This document shows, piece after piece, positions 45,279-54,600 of a stretch of DNA of 64,000 bases. How positions within the stretch are numbered: the stretch's first letter is position 1; every line of letters starts with the position of its first letter. This DNA is from Competibacter_A sp002352125 (lineage in GTDB: Bacteria; Pseudomonadota; Gammaproteobacteria; Competibacterales; Competibacteraceae). The notes below the pieces were generated by a model that saw nothing but the letters and a program-made list of their open reading frames with translations, ran no database searches and was not told the DNA's origin. The translations under genes were made by a program, and so were the position numbers. The stretch is from positions 30,366-94,365 of the forward strand of contig DAOROA010000007.1 in the NCBI GenBank assembly GCA_035441325.1, written 5' to 3'.

Positions 45279-46019
45279 GGCGGTTCGGATCGTTTGAAGA
45301 ACGGGGGCCGGGATATCCGGCGCGAGCACGCCATAATAGCAGAATGGGATCGGCTCGAACGGCCGAGCGGATCGGGCATTTTACGTCTCCGCTTCATTGT
45401 AAATATCCGCGTAAATGTTCGCCGGCGCCAGTTCGCAGCCGGCGGATTCCGCCGTAGCGCGTTATCTAGACCACTGTATTTGATCGGTACCCGTGCTGGT
45501 TCGATTGGATGCTGCATGTTGTTTGGCTCCTGCACGGTTATCCGGCTGCCGGTGGGCCGTAAGTGGCAACCATAAAGACCTGCTCGATCGAATGCCGGGT
45601 TCAAATTGAACCGGTTGAGTAGTTCAGTTTTGTGGCTACGCTGCCGAGGCCGATAGCGTTTAAGCCGTTATAAATCTGGTTGGTTACCGTGCGAACGGCC
45701 TGCTCGTCTGGAGTGTTCATTTGATTCGGGGTGGCCATAAGATGCTTTTCGGGCGCAACTTAGGGTGTGGGGGATTGGGAAAATCCCCCCTATCGGATTA
45801 AAATTCACCAACTAATTGAATCAGTTGCTTGTGTGACTGGCGGTGTCGAGTTACGAATGCCGACGATTGCTTGGAAACTAGAATGCAAAAGGTGATGGAT
45901 AAATTCGATTGGGAAGCAAAATCTTGCTATGAATGGCATGATTTGTGATGGTTTTTCGAAGACGGTCGAGAGTCTTTTTATTCGAGTGCGAAAAATGTTT
46001 TTGTTATGGGGGTAGCCTA
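45279..46019. other. Intergenic region between suhB and the repeat-protein gene
   Basis: No confidently coding frame apart from a small candidate ORF at 45601-45738. An eight-base inverted repeat (GGGGGATT at 45769-45776, AATCCCCC at 45782-45789) lies in the middle without a T run. From about 45800 to 46000 the sequence turns A+T-rich and probably contains the promoter of the repeat-protein gene. Confidence 0.4.
45601..45738 (-). CDS. Candidate small protein, 45 residues
   Basis: ATG at 45738 to TGA at 45601. The product begins M-A-T-P-N-Q-M-N-T-P-D-E-Q-A-V-R-T and ends N-Y-S-T-G-S-I. It looks protein-like (mixed polar/hydrophobic, no low-complexity arginine runs), but has no strong Shine-Dalgarno and no family I recognise. 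It could equally be a remnant. Confidence 0.3.
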   Translation of the reverse strand: MATPNQMNTPDEQAVRTVTNQIYNGLNAIGLGSVATKLNYSTGSI

Positions 46020-46521
46020 ATGAAAAATAAAATTTTATTGATTGCATTATCGGCCTTGGTAACGCCAGTTCCGGCCGTGGTATTCGCTAGGGGACCAGCG
46101 GATGATCTTCCTTTCAAGATGATGGAGCAGGTATTTCAGGGAACACCGTTTGACGGTGTCATCGAAAATATCCCGCGCAAAGACCGTGACAGATCGAAAG
46201 GGGGGCGCGATTATGGTCGTGACCGCTCGGGTGGTCGTGATCATTTAGGCGACGACGACGCTGGGCGCGGCCGGAACCGTGGCGACGACGACGCTGGGCG
46301 CGGCCGGAACCGTGGCGACGACGACGCTGGGCGCGNNNNNNNNNNNNNNNNNNNNNNNNNNNNNNNNNNNNNNNNNNNNNNNNNNNNNNNNNNNNNNNNN
46401 NNNNNNNNNNNNNNNNNNNNNNNNNNNNNNNNNNNGCCGGAACCGTAATCGTGCCAACGCCGATGATGATTTTGGCCAAAGCCGTGGAGATGGGGGTCGG
46501 CGGCGGCGCCAGCAGGATTAA
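46020..46521 (+). CDS. Secreted Asp/Arg/Gly-rich tandem-repeat protein, interrupted by assembly gap
   Basis: The product starts M-K-N-K-I-L-L-I-A-L-S-A-L with a clear Sec signal peptide (cleavage probably after V-V-F-A, about residue 23). A region with P-F-K-M-M-E-Q-V-F-Q-G-T-P-F-D-G-V follows, then charged repeats of 11 residues of type G-D-D-D-A-G-R-G-R-N-R. The frame before the gap differs from the natural frame after it (R-N-R-A-N-A-D-D-D-F-G, ending R-R-R-R-Q-Q-D at 46521). The 100-N gap is therefore a placeholder whose true length is not 100 modulo 3. GGGGG precedes the ATG. Acidic-basic repeats could bind calcium or polyanions; function unknown. Confidence 0.7.
46248..46335 (+). repeat. 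33-base tandem repeat running into the gap
   Basis: Two full identical units (46248-46280, 46281-46313) and a partial third (46314-46335) encode an 11-residue motif. The sequence after the gap (46436 onward) resumes with GCCGGAACCGT of the same unit. The gap is thus an unresolved, probably longer array. Confidence 0.9.
46336..46435. other. Assembly gap of 100 N
   Basis: Exactly 100 N, a conventional scaffold placeholder, placed inside the 33-base tandem repeat. The real length is unknown. Confidence 0.98.
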
Positions 46522-46534
46522 GAGTGCCACGAAA

Positions 46535-46558
46535 TCCGCCCCTTGGGCGGGTTTTTTT
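46535..46558 (+). terminator. Rho-independent terminator after the repeat-protein gene
   Basis: Six-base stem (CCGCCC against GGGCGG), three-base loop, then GTTTTTTT. It lies 14 bases after the stop at 46521, which also supports that frame as the real C-terminus. Confidence 0.85.
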
Positions 46559-46644
46559 ACGATCTAATTAAACACTGTTCAAGAGAAAAAATCTTGACTA
46601 TACTCAAGTGACCTTTCTTGAACCGTCACTTCTTGGAGGCAAAT

Positions 46645-47322
46645 ATGGCTAGTCTGTTCAAGCGCATTAGCGACGTAATCACCGCTAATCTCAATGACTT
46701 GGTGGATCGGGTCGAAGATCCGGAGCGGATGATCAAGCAACTCATCCGCGAGATGGAAGAAAACGTCAGCAGCGCTCGCGAAGGCGTGATCGATGCCGTG
46801 GCTAGCGAGAAGCAGTTGGCCAAGGAGCTGGACAGCCAGCGCCGGCAGGCCAGCGAATGGCACGACCGTGCCCGCAAGGCGCTGGAAGCGGGCAACGAGG
46901 CGCTGGCGCGGGAGGCGCTGATGCGCAAGAAGGAACACGATGGCATCGTCGCCAATCTGGAAGCGTCTTGGGAATCGGCCCGACGCACCAGCGAACGGCT
47001 CAAATCCCAGTTGCGTGCGCTGGAGATGAAGCTGGAAGAGGCGCGGCTGAAAAAGGGCAGTCTGGTGGCGCGACAGCGCGCGGCGCAAGCTCGCGAGCAG
47101 ATGGATCAAGTGCACGATAAATTCCAGACCGGTTTGGACCTCAACAATTCCTTCGGCCGCATGGCCGATAAAGTCGGGGAAATGGAAGCGCGGATGGAAG
47201 CGCGCGAAGAGGTTTACGGGGAATACAGCCAGATCGAACGGGAATTCCTGAAGATGGAAGTCAACAGCGAGGTCGAGGCGGAACTGGCCGCCCTCAAGCG
47301 GGAAGCGGCGCGCAAGGAATAG
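46645..47322 (+). CDS. pspA: PspA/IM30 family phage-shock protein
   Basis: Coiled-coil ESCRT-III-like membrane-repair protein, 225 residues, starting M-A-S-L-F-K-R-I-S-D-V-I-T-A-N-L-N-D-L-V-D. GGAGG lies five bases before the ATG at 46645. The family phrase E-D-P-E-R-M-I-K-Q-L-I-R-E-M-E near 28-42 and long amphipathic helices to the C-terminus are clear. No pspBC genes are adjacent. The next gene, for a giant membrane protein, begins 72 bases later on the same strand and may share its transcript. Confidence 0.92.
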   Translation: MASLFKRISDVITANLNDLVDRVEDPERMIKQLIREMEENVSSAREGVIDAVASEKQLAKELDSQRRQASEWHDRARKALEAGNEALAREALMRKKEHDGIVANLEASWESARRTSERLKSQLRALEMKLEEARLKKGSLVARQRAAQAREQMDQVHDKFQTGLDLNNSFGRMADKVGEMEARMEAREEVYGEYSQIEREFLKMEVNSEVEAELAALKREAARKE

Positions 47323-47394
47323 GAGGTTCGGGTCTGGGGCGGGAAGTGGGAAATATAAAGCGGCTTGTCGTGATTGCCGTGGGGAGAATAGGCG

Positions 47395-50300
47395 ATGGAC
47401 TGGACTTTTTTGATCGTGGTCGCGGTGTTGTGGCTGGTTTCGCCGGTCATTCTCTTGATCGCGCTCGTCGTTGCCCGCCGTCAGGTCCGGGTGTTACGCG
47501 ACCGATTGGCGGGCCGGTCAGAGAGCGAAGCCCCGCCATCGGTTCCCGTCCCCGTCCCCACCCCGGTAGGTGCTGGAATGGTGGGCGGCAAATCGCGTTA
47601 CGCCCTCGCCGATCTGGAAAGCCTGCTACTGCTGCGGCTGGAGCTGCAACGGCTGCTAGATTCTGGCGATTTAACGGCGGATCGGCTCCGGCAACTGGAT
47701 GGCGAATTAGATCGGCTTTGGGAGCGGCATCTGGGCGGGAGCGGCGCACGGCCCGGTAACGAGGTCTGGCAACGTCGCCGCGCCCAGGCATGGAGCTTGT
47801 TGACGCAGGTGGCGGAGAATCCGCCGGGACCGCCACCGTGGTTGCCTGCCGATTCGAGACCTGTCGTGCCACCGGTTTCGACGGTGGCGTCTCCGGCGAT
47901 GGTTCCCAACGATGCGCCGCCGGTGGTGTTGCCGCTGCCGGCACCGGTTTCGCAGCTGCTTGCTTCCGACCGACCCCCTCCGCCGATTCCACCCACACCG
48001 CCGATTCCCGGCATCGATCCAGAGACGGCGGCGCGTGTTGCTCCGCGCCCGGCCGTGAAACCGACGCCGCCTCCTCCACGGCCGGTTTCGGAGACGGTCG
48101 TGGTCGATGCCGCCGACTGGCGGCCAGCGCCCCCGAGCCCGCTGGAACGAGCGCTGCACGCCCTATCCGGCTGGCCGAAATTGATCGCCCCGTTTCTGGC
48201 TCAAAACATCGGCTGGTTCGTCGGTGGCTTCTGTTTCATCGCCGGCGCGTTGTTCCTGATCGCCAATACCTCCGGCTTCGTCAATGCCCTGGTGGTGTTC
48301 GCCAGTTTGTTCGGCGCCAGCGCCTTTTTGATCTGGGCCGGCTATCAGTTCCGCCGAAAACGCGCCGAGTTGATCGTCGCCAGCAACATGCTGCTGACGC
48401 TGGGCATGTTGCTAGCGCCGCTGGTGCTGACGGTCGCCGTGCGGTTGGTGGTTGCCGGTGGCGGCGATCCCTTGTCGCTGATCGTCGGGTTGCTGGTCAC
48501 GGCGGCCACGCTGGGGGCTTTCACCTGGGCGGCGGCCTTGACCAGTGCCCTCATTGATCGAGCGCTATCGGGGCAATATGCGCGGTTGTTGACGGCGCTG
48601 GGCGCGGTGCAACTGGCCGCGCCGTTGGCCGGGTTCGCGCTGAACTGGCAGGCGCTGGCGGTGCTGCACGCCGTGTTGTTGGGTTTGCTGGGTTATGGGC
48701 TGTGGACGTTCTCCGGCGAGTGGCTGCGGCGCCTGTTCGTAGATCGGCGGCTGACCACCTATTACGCTGCTGGGATGCTGGTTTACGTCGCGACGGTGTC
48801 GTTCGTCCATCTGACTTGGCTGTGGCCGGACACGCTGCCCGCTGGTTATTCGGGACCGTTTTTGATGGCGCTGTGCGGGCTGCTATTCCCGGTGGATGCG
48901 GCTTTCAAGGAATGGGTGAACAAATATACGTTCCTGTCCCGGTTCAGCTTCGCCCTTTACGGCTTATCGGCGGTGGCGGTGGCGGTGGCGCTTCGATCCA
49001 CGCCCGCGACGTTGTTGACCTTGGGCATGGGCGCGCTGCTGTATGGCTGGATGACGTGGCGCTATCGGACCCTGCCGCCGCTGTATCTGCTGTTTGGCTG
49101 CGTCGCCGGGCTGTACGGATTCGGCCTGCTGCATTTCGTGCCGCCGGCTTGGCACGGGCTGGCCGCGCAACCCGGTTTGTTCGCGCTGTTGGGGTGTGGC
49201 CGTTGGGCGGGATCGCGCTCGCGGGCCATCGCCTTGCAGTGCCTGATAGCGTTGGGTTTGCTGCTGGTCGGATTGACCGTTTGGAGTCTGGTTTGGAACT
49301 CGCCCGGCTGGTTGGGTTTTGCCACCGCCGTGACGATAGCCGGGCTGGCTTATTTTGCCGTGCGGTCGGCGCTGGCGCTACCGGAAGCCAATCCACGCTG
49401 GGCCTACGCGGATGCCGGCGTGGTAGGGCTTGCTGCGGCGGCGGTCGCTTACGCGCCGGGTTGGGCTGGTGTCGGCTGGGGTGTGCAAACCGCTTACGGT
49501 TGGTTGGCGCTGGCGGCGTTGTGGGCCGGACTAGGTTTGCACGATCACCGGCAAACGCCGGTCAGCCGCCCGGTGTGGGTGGCCGGTGCGCTGGCGAACG
49601 TGGCGCTCGCGCTGGTGCTCGCCGCGATAACGTTATGGCCGGCGCTGTTCGGTCGCTTGGAGCTAATCCTGTTGCTGACGTTGGCGGGCGGGCTGTTGCT
49701 GTGGCTGAGCCTGGGCTTGCACCAGCAGATTTTGTTTTATTGCACGCTAGCCTGCGCCGCCGGAATTGGAGTGCTGGTCAAGCAAGGCTTTTTCCCGGGA
49801 CCGGGCACCGGCCTGATCGAATTTGTGTTGGTCTTGGGGCTGTGGGTGTTCCTGTGGCGACTGCATTGGCGCGACCGGATACGCCAGGCGTTGCTGGCCG
49901 ATAGCGCCGACTGCTCATTGTCCGTCTCGAAAGATACCTCAGAAGATCCCCGGTCTCTTGCGGCCTTGGTCGGCCCGCCGCTAGAGCAGGCTATGGCCCT
50001 GTTGTGGGCGGCCGGACTGGTGAAGCTCGGTTTGCTGTTGCTGGGCGGCGGTGTTTCGGCGAAATGGCTAGCGACGGCGGGCTTGGGGGTCGTCACGGGA
50101 TTGCTGCTGATCGGCTATTTCCACCGGTTCCGCTGGGTCGCGTTGCCGTTTGCGCTGGGGTTGGCCGGGTTGCTGGCCGGGTTGGATCAACTCGGGTTTG
50201 GCGTGCCGTGGCTGGGCGCGGCGGCGGTGCTGTACGCGCTGCTGGCTTGGCGGTTCGGCGTCGCCGCGTTGGCGCAGCCTGCGACGTGGCGTCTGGCCGG

Positions 50301-53148
50301 GATCATGGGTTTCATCGTCCCCGGCGGCGCGGGCGGCAGCCGACAGGTCGAGGAGAGCCTGCACGCTTGCGCGTTACTGGTCGCGGCGATACCGGTCGCA
50401 GCCAGTCCGGCGCTGGCGCTGTTGGGGTCGTCGGCGTGGGAGATGTTGCCGGCGATCTTGATCGGGTTGCTGCTGTTCGCGCTGGCCGGCTGGCATTACC
50501 GGTCCGTCCTGCACGCTTACGCCGCCCTGATCGCGCTGACGGTCGCGGCATGGCTGCTCGATGCGCGATGGATGAAGCCAGAATTGTTCGCCCTAGGACA
50601 ACCGCTGCTGAACGTGATGTTGAGCGCGATCATGGCCTTAGCGTGGGTTGGGTTGGAGTTTGAAAAATTTGCATCGCTGGCATATTGGCGTGTCCCGCTG
50701 CGGTCGAGCAGCGCGCTGCTATACCTGCTGGCTCTGGCCGGGGCGACGCTGGCCGGCTTGGCGGGCGATCCCCGTTTGCCGGGCTTGCTGGCGCTGCTCT
50801 GCGTGGCGTTGTTACCGGTGGCGCGGCCGTGGTCGAATGCGGCGGCATGGCGCGGTTTCGGGCTGGCGCTGCTGCTGAGCGGGCTGGTCTGGAGTTTAGC
50901 GGCGCAAGCGGATGCCGGTTGGCGGAATGGGATTGAGTTAACCAGCATTTGGGGTTACGCGCTTTGGTTCGGCGGGAATTTGCTGTTGCCGCGCTGGAAC
51001 GCTCGCCGGCCAGGTTGGGCGGTCGCACCGGAGTTCTGGCCGCTGTTGGGACTGGTCTTCGTATTGGGTGGCAGCGTGGCCGGGTTGATCACCAGCGTTT
51101 GGTCGCCCGCCGCCGCTTCGGGGCTCTTGGCGCCGTATCTGTTCTTGCTGTTGCGGAATACGGCTTGGCCGGGCATGGCTTGGTTGGCGGTCGCGACGCT
51201 GACGGTTAGCGGTCTACTGATCGGAATGGACCTGAGAGGATGGAATCTGCTGTCGGGTAGTCGCGAGGTGGGTGCGGTGATCGGTGGATGCGCCGCCGCG
51301 CTGGTCTGGCTGAATCTGCTGTTCCTGCTGGTCCCGCTGTGGCGGCGGCATGGCGGGACGTTGACCCGCTGGCTGGGTTGGCGAGGGCACGATCTGGCGG
51401 AACCGCTGTTCCGGTTGCCGTTCGCGGCGCTGGTGTTGATGTTGGCGCGTCTTGGTTGGCTGGCGTTTGGGTTGTTCTGGTCCGCGCCGATGGCGGAATC
51501 GGCATCGTGGGGGGTGGTTGGCGTCGCGCTGCTGCTGGCGGCGACCGCCGGCCATGCGTTCAAGCTCCGTCCCGAATCGCCGCAAGCGCATGTTTTGCTG
51601 CTGGCCATGCAAGCGGTGGCGGTGGCGATTGGGTTGAAGCTGGCGCTGCCGTTGGCTTGGTTGCCGCTGACGGTCGCGCTGTGGGATGGCGCGCTGTTGC
51701 TAGTCTGGCGATATAGATCCCGGCTGGCAGCTTGGCGTGCCGCACTGGAGCTGTGGCTGGCGTTGCTGCCCGCCGTGAGCGTTGCGTTGCTGTTCGTCGT
51801 GCCCGGTTTGCGCTGGTCTGGCGCGACGGCGACCTTGTTCGTGCTGGCAGCGGTGACGCTGGCGCAAGGTTGGTGGCAGGGGCAATCGGTTCGTTTGAAG
51901 CTGGGATTGTTGCTGGCGTTGCTCGGCGGTTACGCGATCTGGCTGGGGGATACGGCGCCGTTCGCATCTGGGTCGCTGCGGGGTTTGGCGCCTTGGTACG
52001 CTTTGCAGACCGTGCTGTTGTGGCTGGCGCTGGAAATCGTCCGGCCGAGGCTGGATGCCTGGCTGAATGGGCTGACTGCGCGGGCGGACGAGGAGCGGAT
52101 TGGCCGAGTTTATGAGTTCAAGCAGGCATTGAGCGGATCGATTCCTGGGTTGCTGGCGCTCGGCCTGCTGTGGCTGGGGTGGCATGCTTACGCCGTGTTG
52201 ATGTATCGGGCTGGGTGGGGACCGGCGCCCTGGCATTTCGGCGCGGTGATCGATCCGTTGGCGGCAGGCGCGACGCTGCTGTTGTTGGCGGGACGGATAG
52301 GGATGGGAGCCTGGCGGCGGCCGGACCAACCGAACCGGGTTTACGCGACCGCCGTGCTGGTGGGTTTGCTGGCGGCTTATGGCCGGCTGGTGGCGCTGGG
52401 ATTGGCGCCGTTTGGGGTTGGCGATACTGCTGCGCTGATGGCTGCCGCTTATGCCGTGTTCCTGTTGCACCAGTTCACCGGTTCCCGGCCGCTGTACCAT
52501 CTGGCTTTGCTGCTGCCGTTGCTGGCGTTGGCGACCGTGCCGTGGCAACTGGCTTCGTCGTGGACCGGCGGGGCGTTGCTGGCCGCTGCCGTGCTGTATC
52601 TGTCGCTGGCTGGCGGATTGCGCAATCCGTTGCCACTGTATCTGGGCGTGCTGGCGCTGAACGGCGCGGTGTATCTGTGGGCGCCGCTGTGGGCGGATCG
52701 CTATGGGCTGTGGCAACTCTACATCGTGCCGGCGGCGGTGTCGGTGCTGGCGCTGCTGCATCTGCACCGGCGGGAGCTGCGGCCGAAGGTATTGAGCGGG
52801 GCGCGGCTGGCGGCGCTGAGTGCCTTGTACGCCGGCGCGGGATTGGACGTGTTTCTGCGGCCGGAATTGTGGATTTTCGTGCTGGCGCTGGCACTGGCTT
52901 TGACTGGCATCGTTCTCGGTATCGCCTTGCGGGTACGTGCCTTTCTATACGCTGGTGTGGCGTTTCTGGTGCTGAACGTGGCCGGGCAACTGGCTCGCTT
53001 CTATCCCGAGCAGGGTTTGAGCCGGGCGCTGATCCTGATCGGGCTGGGGACGGTCATCACGGTGGGTATGGTGATTTTCAACCTCAAGCGGGAAGAAATC
53101 ATGCGGAAGATTCGGATCATGCGCGCCGATCTGGCGGCGTGGGAGTGA
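47395..53148 (+). CDS. Giant polytopic membrane protein, 1917 residues
   Basis: Starts M-D-W-T-F-L-I-V-V-A-V-L-W after a GGGGAGA Shine-Dalgarno. After one N-terminal helix (about 4-26) comes a cytoplasmic region of about 230 residues: a small helical domain (Y-A-L-A-D-L-E-S-L-L-L-L-R-L-E) and a Pro-rich linker. From about residue 255 to the end it is almost continuously hydrophobic, alternating Ala/Leu/Gly/Trp-rich helices with short loops, probably more than forty helices. The first membrane block is reminiscent of DUF2157/DUF2339-type predicted membrane proteins, without a confident match. A C-terminal basic tail (K-R-E-E-I-M-R-K-I-R-I) ends it. The 3' end overlaps pdxA by 32 bases, convergent. 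Function unknown; the pspA neighbour hints at envelope stress. Confidence 0.8.
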   Translation: MDWTFLIVVAVLWLVSPVILLIALVVARRQVRVLRDRLAGRSESEAPPSVPVPVPTPVGAGMVGGKSRYALADLESLLLLRLELQRLLDSGDLTADRLRQLDGELDRLWERHLGGSGARPGNEVWQRRRAQAWSLLTQVAENPPGPPPWLPADSRPVVPPVSTVASPAMVPNDAPPVVLPLPAPVSQLLASDRPPPPIPPTPPIPGIDPETAARVAPRPAVKPTPPPPRPVSETVVVDAADWRPAPPSPLERALHALSGWPKLIAPFLAQNIGWFVGGFCFIAGALFLIANTSGFVNALVVFASLFGASAFLIWAGYQFRRKRAELIVASNMLLTLGMLLAPLVLTVAVRLVVAGGGDPLSLIVGLLVTAATLGAFTWAAALTSALIDRALSGQYARLLTALGAVQLAAPLAGFALNWQALAVLHAVLLGLLGYGLWTFSGEWLRRLFVDRRLTTYYAAGMLVYVATVSFVHLTWLWPDTLPAGYSGPFLMALCGLLFPVDAAFKEWVNKYTFLSRFSFALYGLSAVAVAVALRSTPATLLTLGMGALLYGWMTWRYRTLPPLYLLFGCVAGLYGFGLLHFVPPAWHGLAAQPGLFALLGCGRWAGSRSRAIALQCLIALGLLLVGLTVWSLVWNSPGWLGFATAVTIAGLAYFAVRSALALPEANPRWAYADAGVVGLAAAAVAYAPGWAGVGWGVQTAYGWLALAALWAGLGLHDHRQTPVSRPVWVAGALANVALALVLAAITLWPALFGRLELILLLTLAGGLLLWLSLGLHQQILFYCTLACAAGIGVLVKQGFFPGPGTGLIEFVLVLGLWVFLWRLHWRDRIRQALLADSADCSLSVSKDTSEDPRSLAALVGPPLEQAMALLWAAGLVKLGLLLLGGGVSAKWLATAGLGVVTGLLLIGYFHRFRWVALPFALGLAGLLAGLDQLGFGVPWLGAAAVLYALLAWRFGVAALAQPATWRLAGIMGFIVPGGAGGSRQVEESLHACALLVAAIPVAASPALALLGSSAWEMLPAILIGLLLFALAGWHYRSVLHAYAALIALTVAAWLLDARWMKPELFALGQPLLNVMLSAIMALAWVGLEFEKFASLAYWRVPLRSSSALLYLLALAGATLAGLAGDPRLPGLLALLCVALLPVARPWSNAAAWRGFGLALLLSGLVWSLAAQADAGWRNGIELTSIWGYALWFGGNLLLPRWNARRPGWAVAPEFWPLLGLVFVLGGSVAGLITSVWSPAAASGLLAPYLFLLLRNTAWPGMAWLAVATLTVSGLLIGMDLRGWNLLSGSREVGAVIGGCAAALVWLNLLFLLVPLWRRHGGTLTRWLGWRGHDLAEPLFRLPFAALVLMLARLGWLAFGLFWSAPMAESASWGVVGVALLLAATAGHAFKLRPESPQAHVLLLAMQAVAVAIGLKLALPLAWLPLTVALWDGALLLVWRYRSRLAAWRAALELWLALLPAVSVALLFVVPGLRWSGATATLFVLAAVTLAQGWWQGQSVRLKLGLLLALLGGYAIWLGDTAPFASGSLRGLAPWYALQTVLLWLALEIVRPRLDAWLNGLTARADEERIGRVYEFKQALSGSIPGLLALGLLWLGWHAYAVLMYRAGWGPAPWHFGAVIDPLAAGATLLLLAGRIGMGAWRRPDQPNRVYATAVLVGLLAAYGRLVALGLAPFGVGDTAALMAAAYAVFLLHQFTGSRPLYHLALLLPLLALATVPWQLASSWTGGALLAAAVLYLSLAGGLRNPLPLYLGVLALNGAVYLWAPLWADRYGLWQLYIVPAAVSVLALLHLHRRELRPKVLSGARLAALSALYAGAGLDVFLRPELWIFVLALALALTGIVLGIALRVRAFLYAGVAFLVLNVAGQLARFYPEQGLSRALILIGLGTVITVGMVIFNLKREEIMRKIRIMRADLAAWE

Positions 53149-54220
53149 CGCTTGGCGGTTGCGTCCGCCGGTAAGCGGGCGCATAGCGGGCGGCTACCAA
53201 GATCGATTCCACCATGCTCACGGCGCTCGCCTTGCCCTGCCAAGCGATATCGAAAGCGGTGCCATGATCGACGCTGGTGCGCAAGAAGGGGAGTCCAAGA
53301 GTCAGGGAGATGGTTCGCTCGAAATCCAGGGTCTTGGTGGCGATGTGGCCCTGGTCGTGGTAGAGAGAAAGGACGGCGGCGTAGCGTCCGGTCTTGGCTT
53401 GATGGAACACCGAATCGGCGCCGATGGGGCCGGCGACCCGGAAGCCCCGGCTTCGGGCTTCGGCGATGGCCGGTTCTATTTCCCGAACTTCCTCATCCCC
53501 GAACAGGCCATGTTCTCCGCAATGGGGATTGAGTCCCGCGACGGCCAGCTCGCCGCCGCCGAGCCCGAGCCGTTCCAGCGCTTGATGGCAGCGCGCGATG
53601 TAGTCGAGCAGCCGCTCCTTGGTGACCAGATCGCAAGCCTTTCGCAGCGAAGTGTGGCGGCTCAAGAAAAAGACCCGCAATCCGAGCGTTTCGAACAAAG
53701 TGAGCGGATCGTGCGTTCCGGTCAGGCCGGCCAGCATTTCGGTGTGGCCGATGTAGGGAACGCCGGCCGCTTGAATCGATTCTTTGTTGATCGGCGCCGT
53801 GTTGACCGCATCGACTTCGTCCCGCAGAGCCGCTCGCACCGAGGCATCCACGTATTCCCAGGCCGCTTGCCCGCATAATGCCTGAACCTTGCCCGGTTCG
53901 AACGCGGCGGGATCGGCGTTGGCGAAATCGATGACGTCGATGGATCGCGCCGTGAAGCGAGCCTCGGCCGGCTTGGCGATGCTTCGAACCGCAAGGTCAA
54001 GACCGCTTTCCCGAACCGCTTTGTCGATGACGCGGGCATCGCCGTAAACGAGGCAGCGAGCAACGCGCCGCACCGTTTGGCCGGCCAGAGTGCGAACCAG
54101 GATTTCGGGGCCGATCCCGGCGGGATCGCCCATAGTGATGGCGATGACTGGCTTGCTCGATGAGGATTCCCGCCGCCTTGGCGAAGGTTGCCCGGCCTTG
54201 GCCGCCACTGGCTGGTTCAT
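53117..54220 (-). CDS. pdxA: 4-hydroxythreonine-4-phosphate dehydrogenase
   Basis: NAD- and metal-dependent enzyme of pyridoxal-phosphate synthesis. I start at ATG 54220, which overlaps the stop of the preceding small ORF as ATGA, giving 367 residues. GTG 54262 and ATG 54235 are also in frame, and a GGAGGT precedes the former. G-D-P-A-G-I-G-P-E is at 31-39. The metal-binding histidines lie in Y-I-G-H-T-E-M-L, H-D-Q-G-H-I-A-T-K and S-V-D-H-G-T-A-F-D. The N-terminal 22 residues are a Ser/Arg-rich extension. A PdxA2-type enzyme acting on another substrate cannot be excluded. Confidence 0.92.
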   Translation of the reverse strand: MNQPVAAKAGQPSPRRRESSSSKPVIAITMGDPAGIGPEILVRTLAGQTVRRVARCLVYGDARVIDKAVRESGLDLAVRSIAKPAEARFTARSIDVIDFANADPAAFEPGKVQALCGQAAWEYVDASVRAALRDEVDAVNTAPINKESIQAAGVPYIGHTEMLAGLTGTHDPLTLFETLGLRVFFLSRHTSLRKACDLVTKERLLDYIARCHQALERLGLGGGELAVAGLNPHCGEHGLFGDEEVREIEPAIAEARSRGFRVAGPIGADSVFHQAKTGRYAAVLSLYHDQGHIATKTLDFERTISLTLGLPFLRTSVDHGTAFDIAWQGKASAVSMVESILVAARYAPAYRRTQPPSVTPTPPDRRA

Positions 54221-54363
54221 TCGGTTCGCTGCCATTTTTGCGTGTGCTTGGCGAATATCCACGACCCGGTCACCTCCAGAGTTGTGTCGCCGCCGCCGTC
54301 GGCGAGTTTGGCTTTAGACGTGTAAATGCCACCGATGTCGTCGGGGAGGTGGATCGCTTTCAT
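54217..54363 (-). CDS. Small ORF translationally coupled to pdxA, 48 residues
   Basis: ATG 54363 with AGGAG eight bases upstream; TGA overlaps the pdxA ATG (ATGA). The product begins M-K-A-I-H-L-P-D-D-I-G-G-I-Y and ends F-A-K-H-T-Q-K-W-Q-R-T-E, with an even amino-acid mix typical of a folded protein. No family recognised. A good Shine-Dalgarno and coupling favour translation, but it could merely be a leader that delivers ribosomes to pdxA. Confidence 0.45.
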   Translation of the reverse strand: MKAIHLPDDIGGIYTSKAKLADGGGDTTLEVTGSWIFAKHTQKWQRTE

Positions 54364-54600
54364 TCGGGCTCTCCTGGTTCGAGCGTTCCGGGTGATCGAA
54401 CGGTGATCATTTTTAGTGTATGCCGAAGTGATCGTCCTTGCTTGCCTTGCTTGGTACATCGCCGCTGCCTCGTAGCCGGGATGCAGATCGTTTTTGCTGG
54501 CCGGGATGAGCGGATGCACACGCCCGAGACCTTGGATTGTCTAAAATTCTATCCATAACTGGTTCATGCTTGCGGACGATTACCGCCAGGTCGCGATTCG

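Noticed and set aside
45275..45604. 109-codon minus-strand ORF ending in an ATGA overlap with suhB
   Set aside because: The overlap follows automatically from suhB starting ATGA. The product is rich in Arg/Ser/Pro low-complexity sequence typical of a chance frame, and no Shine-Dalgarno supports an internal start.
46248..46335. Tandem 33-base repeats considered as a CRISPR array
   Set aside because: The units are directly contiguous with no spacers, lie in frame in a protein gene, and no cas genes are nearby.
51700..52767. Long antisense ORF of 355 codons inside the giant membrane-protein gene
   Set aside because: G+C-rich coding sequence produces long complementary frames. The product is a Gln/Arg/Pro-rich low-complexity chain, while the sense frame is a continuous membrane protein.
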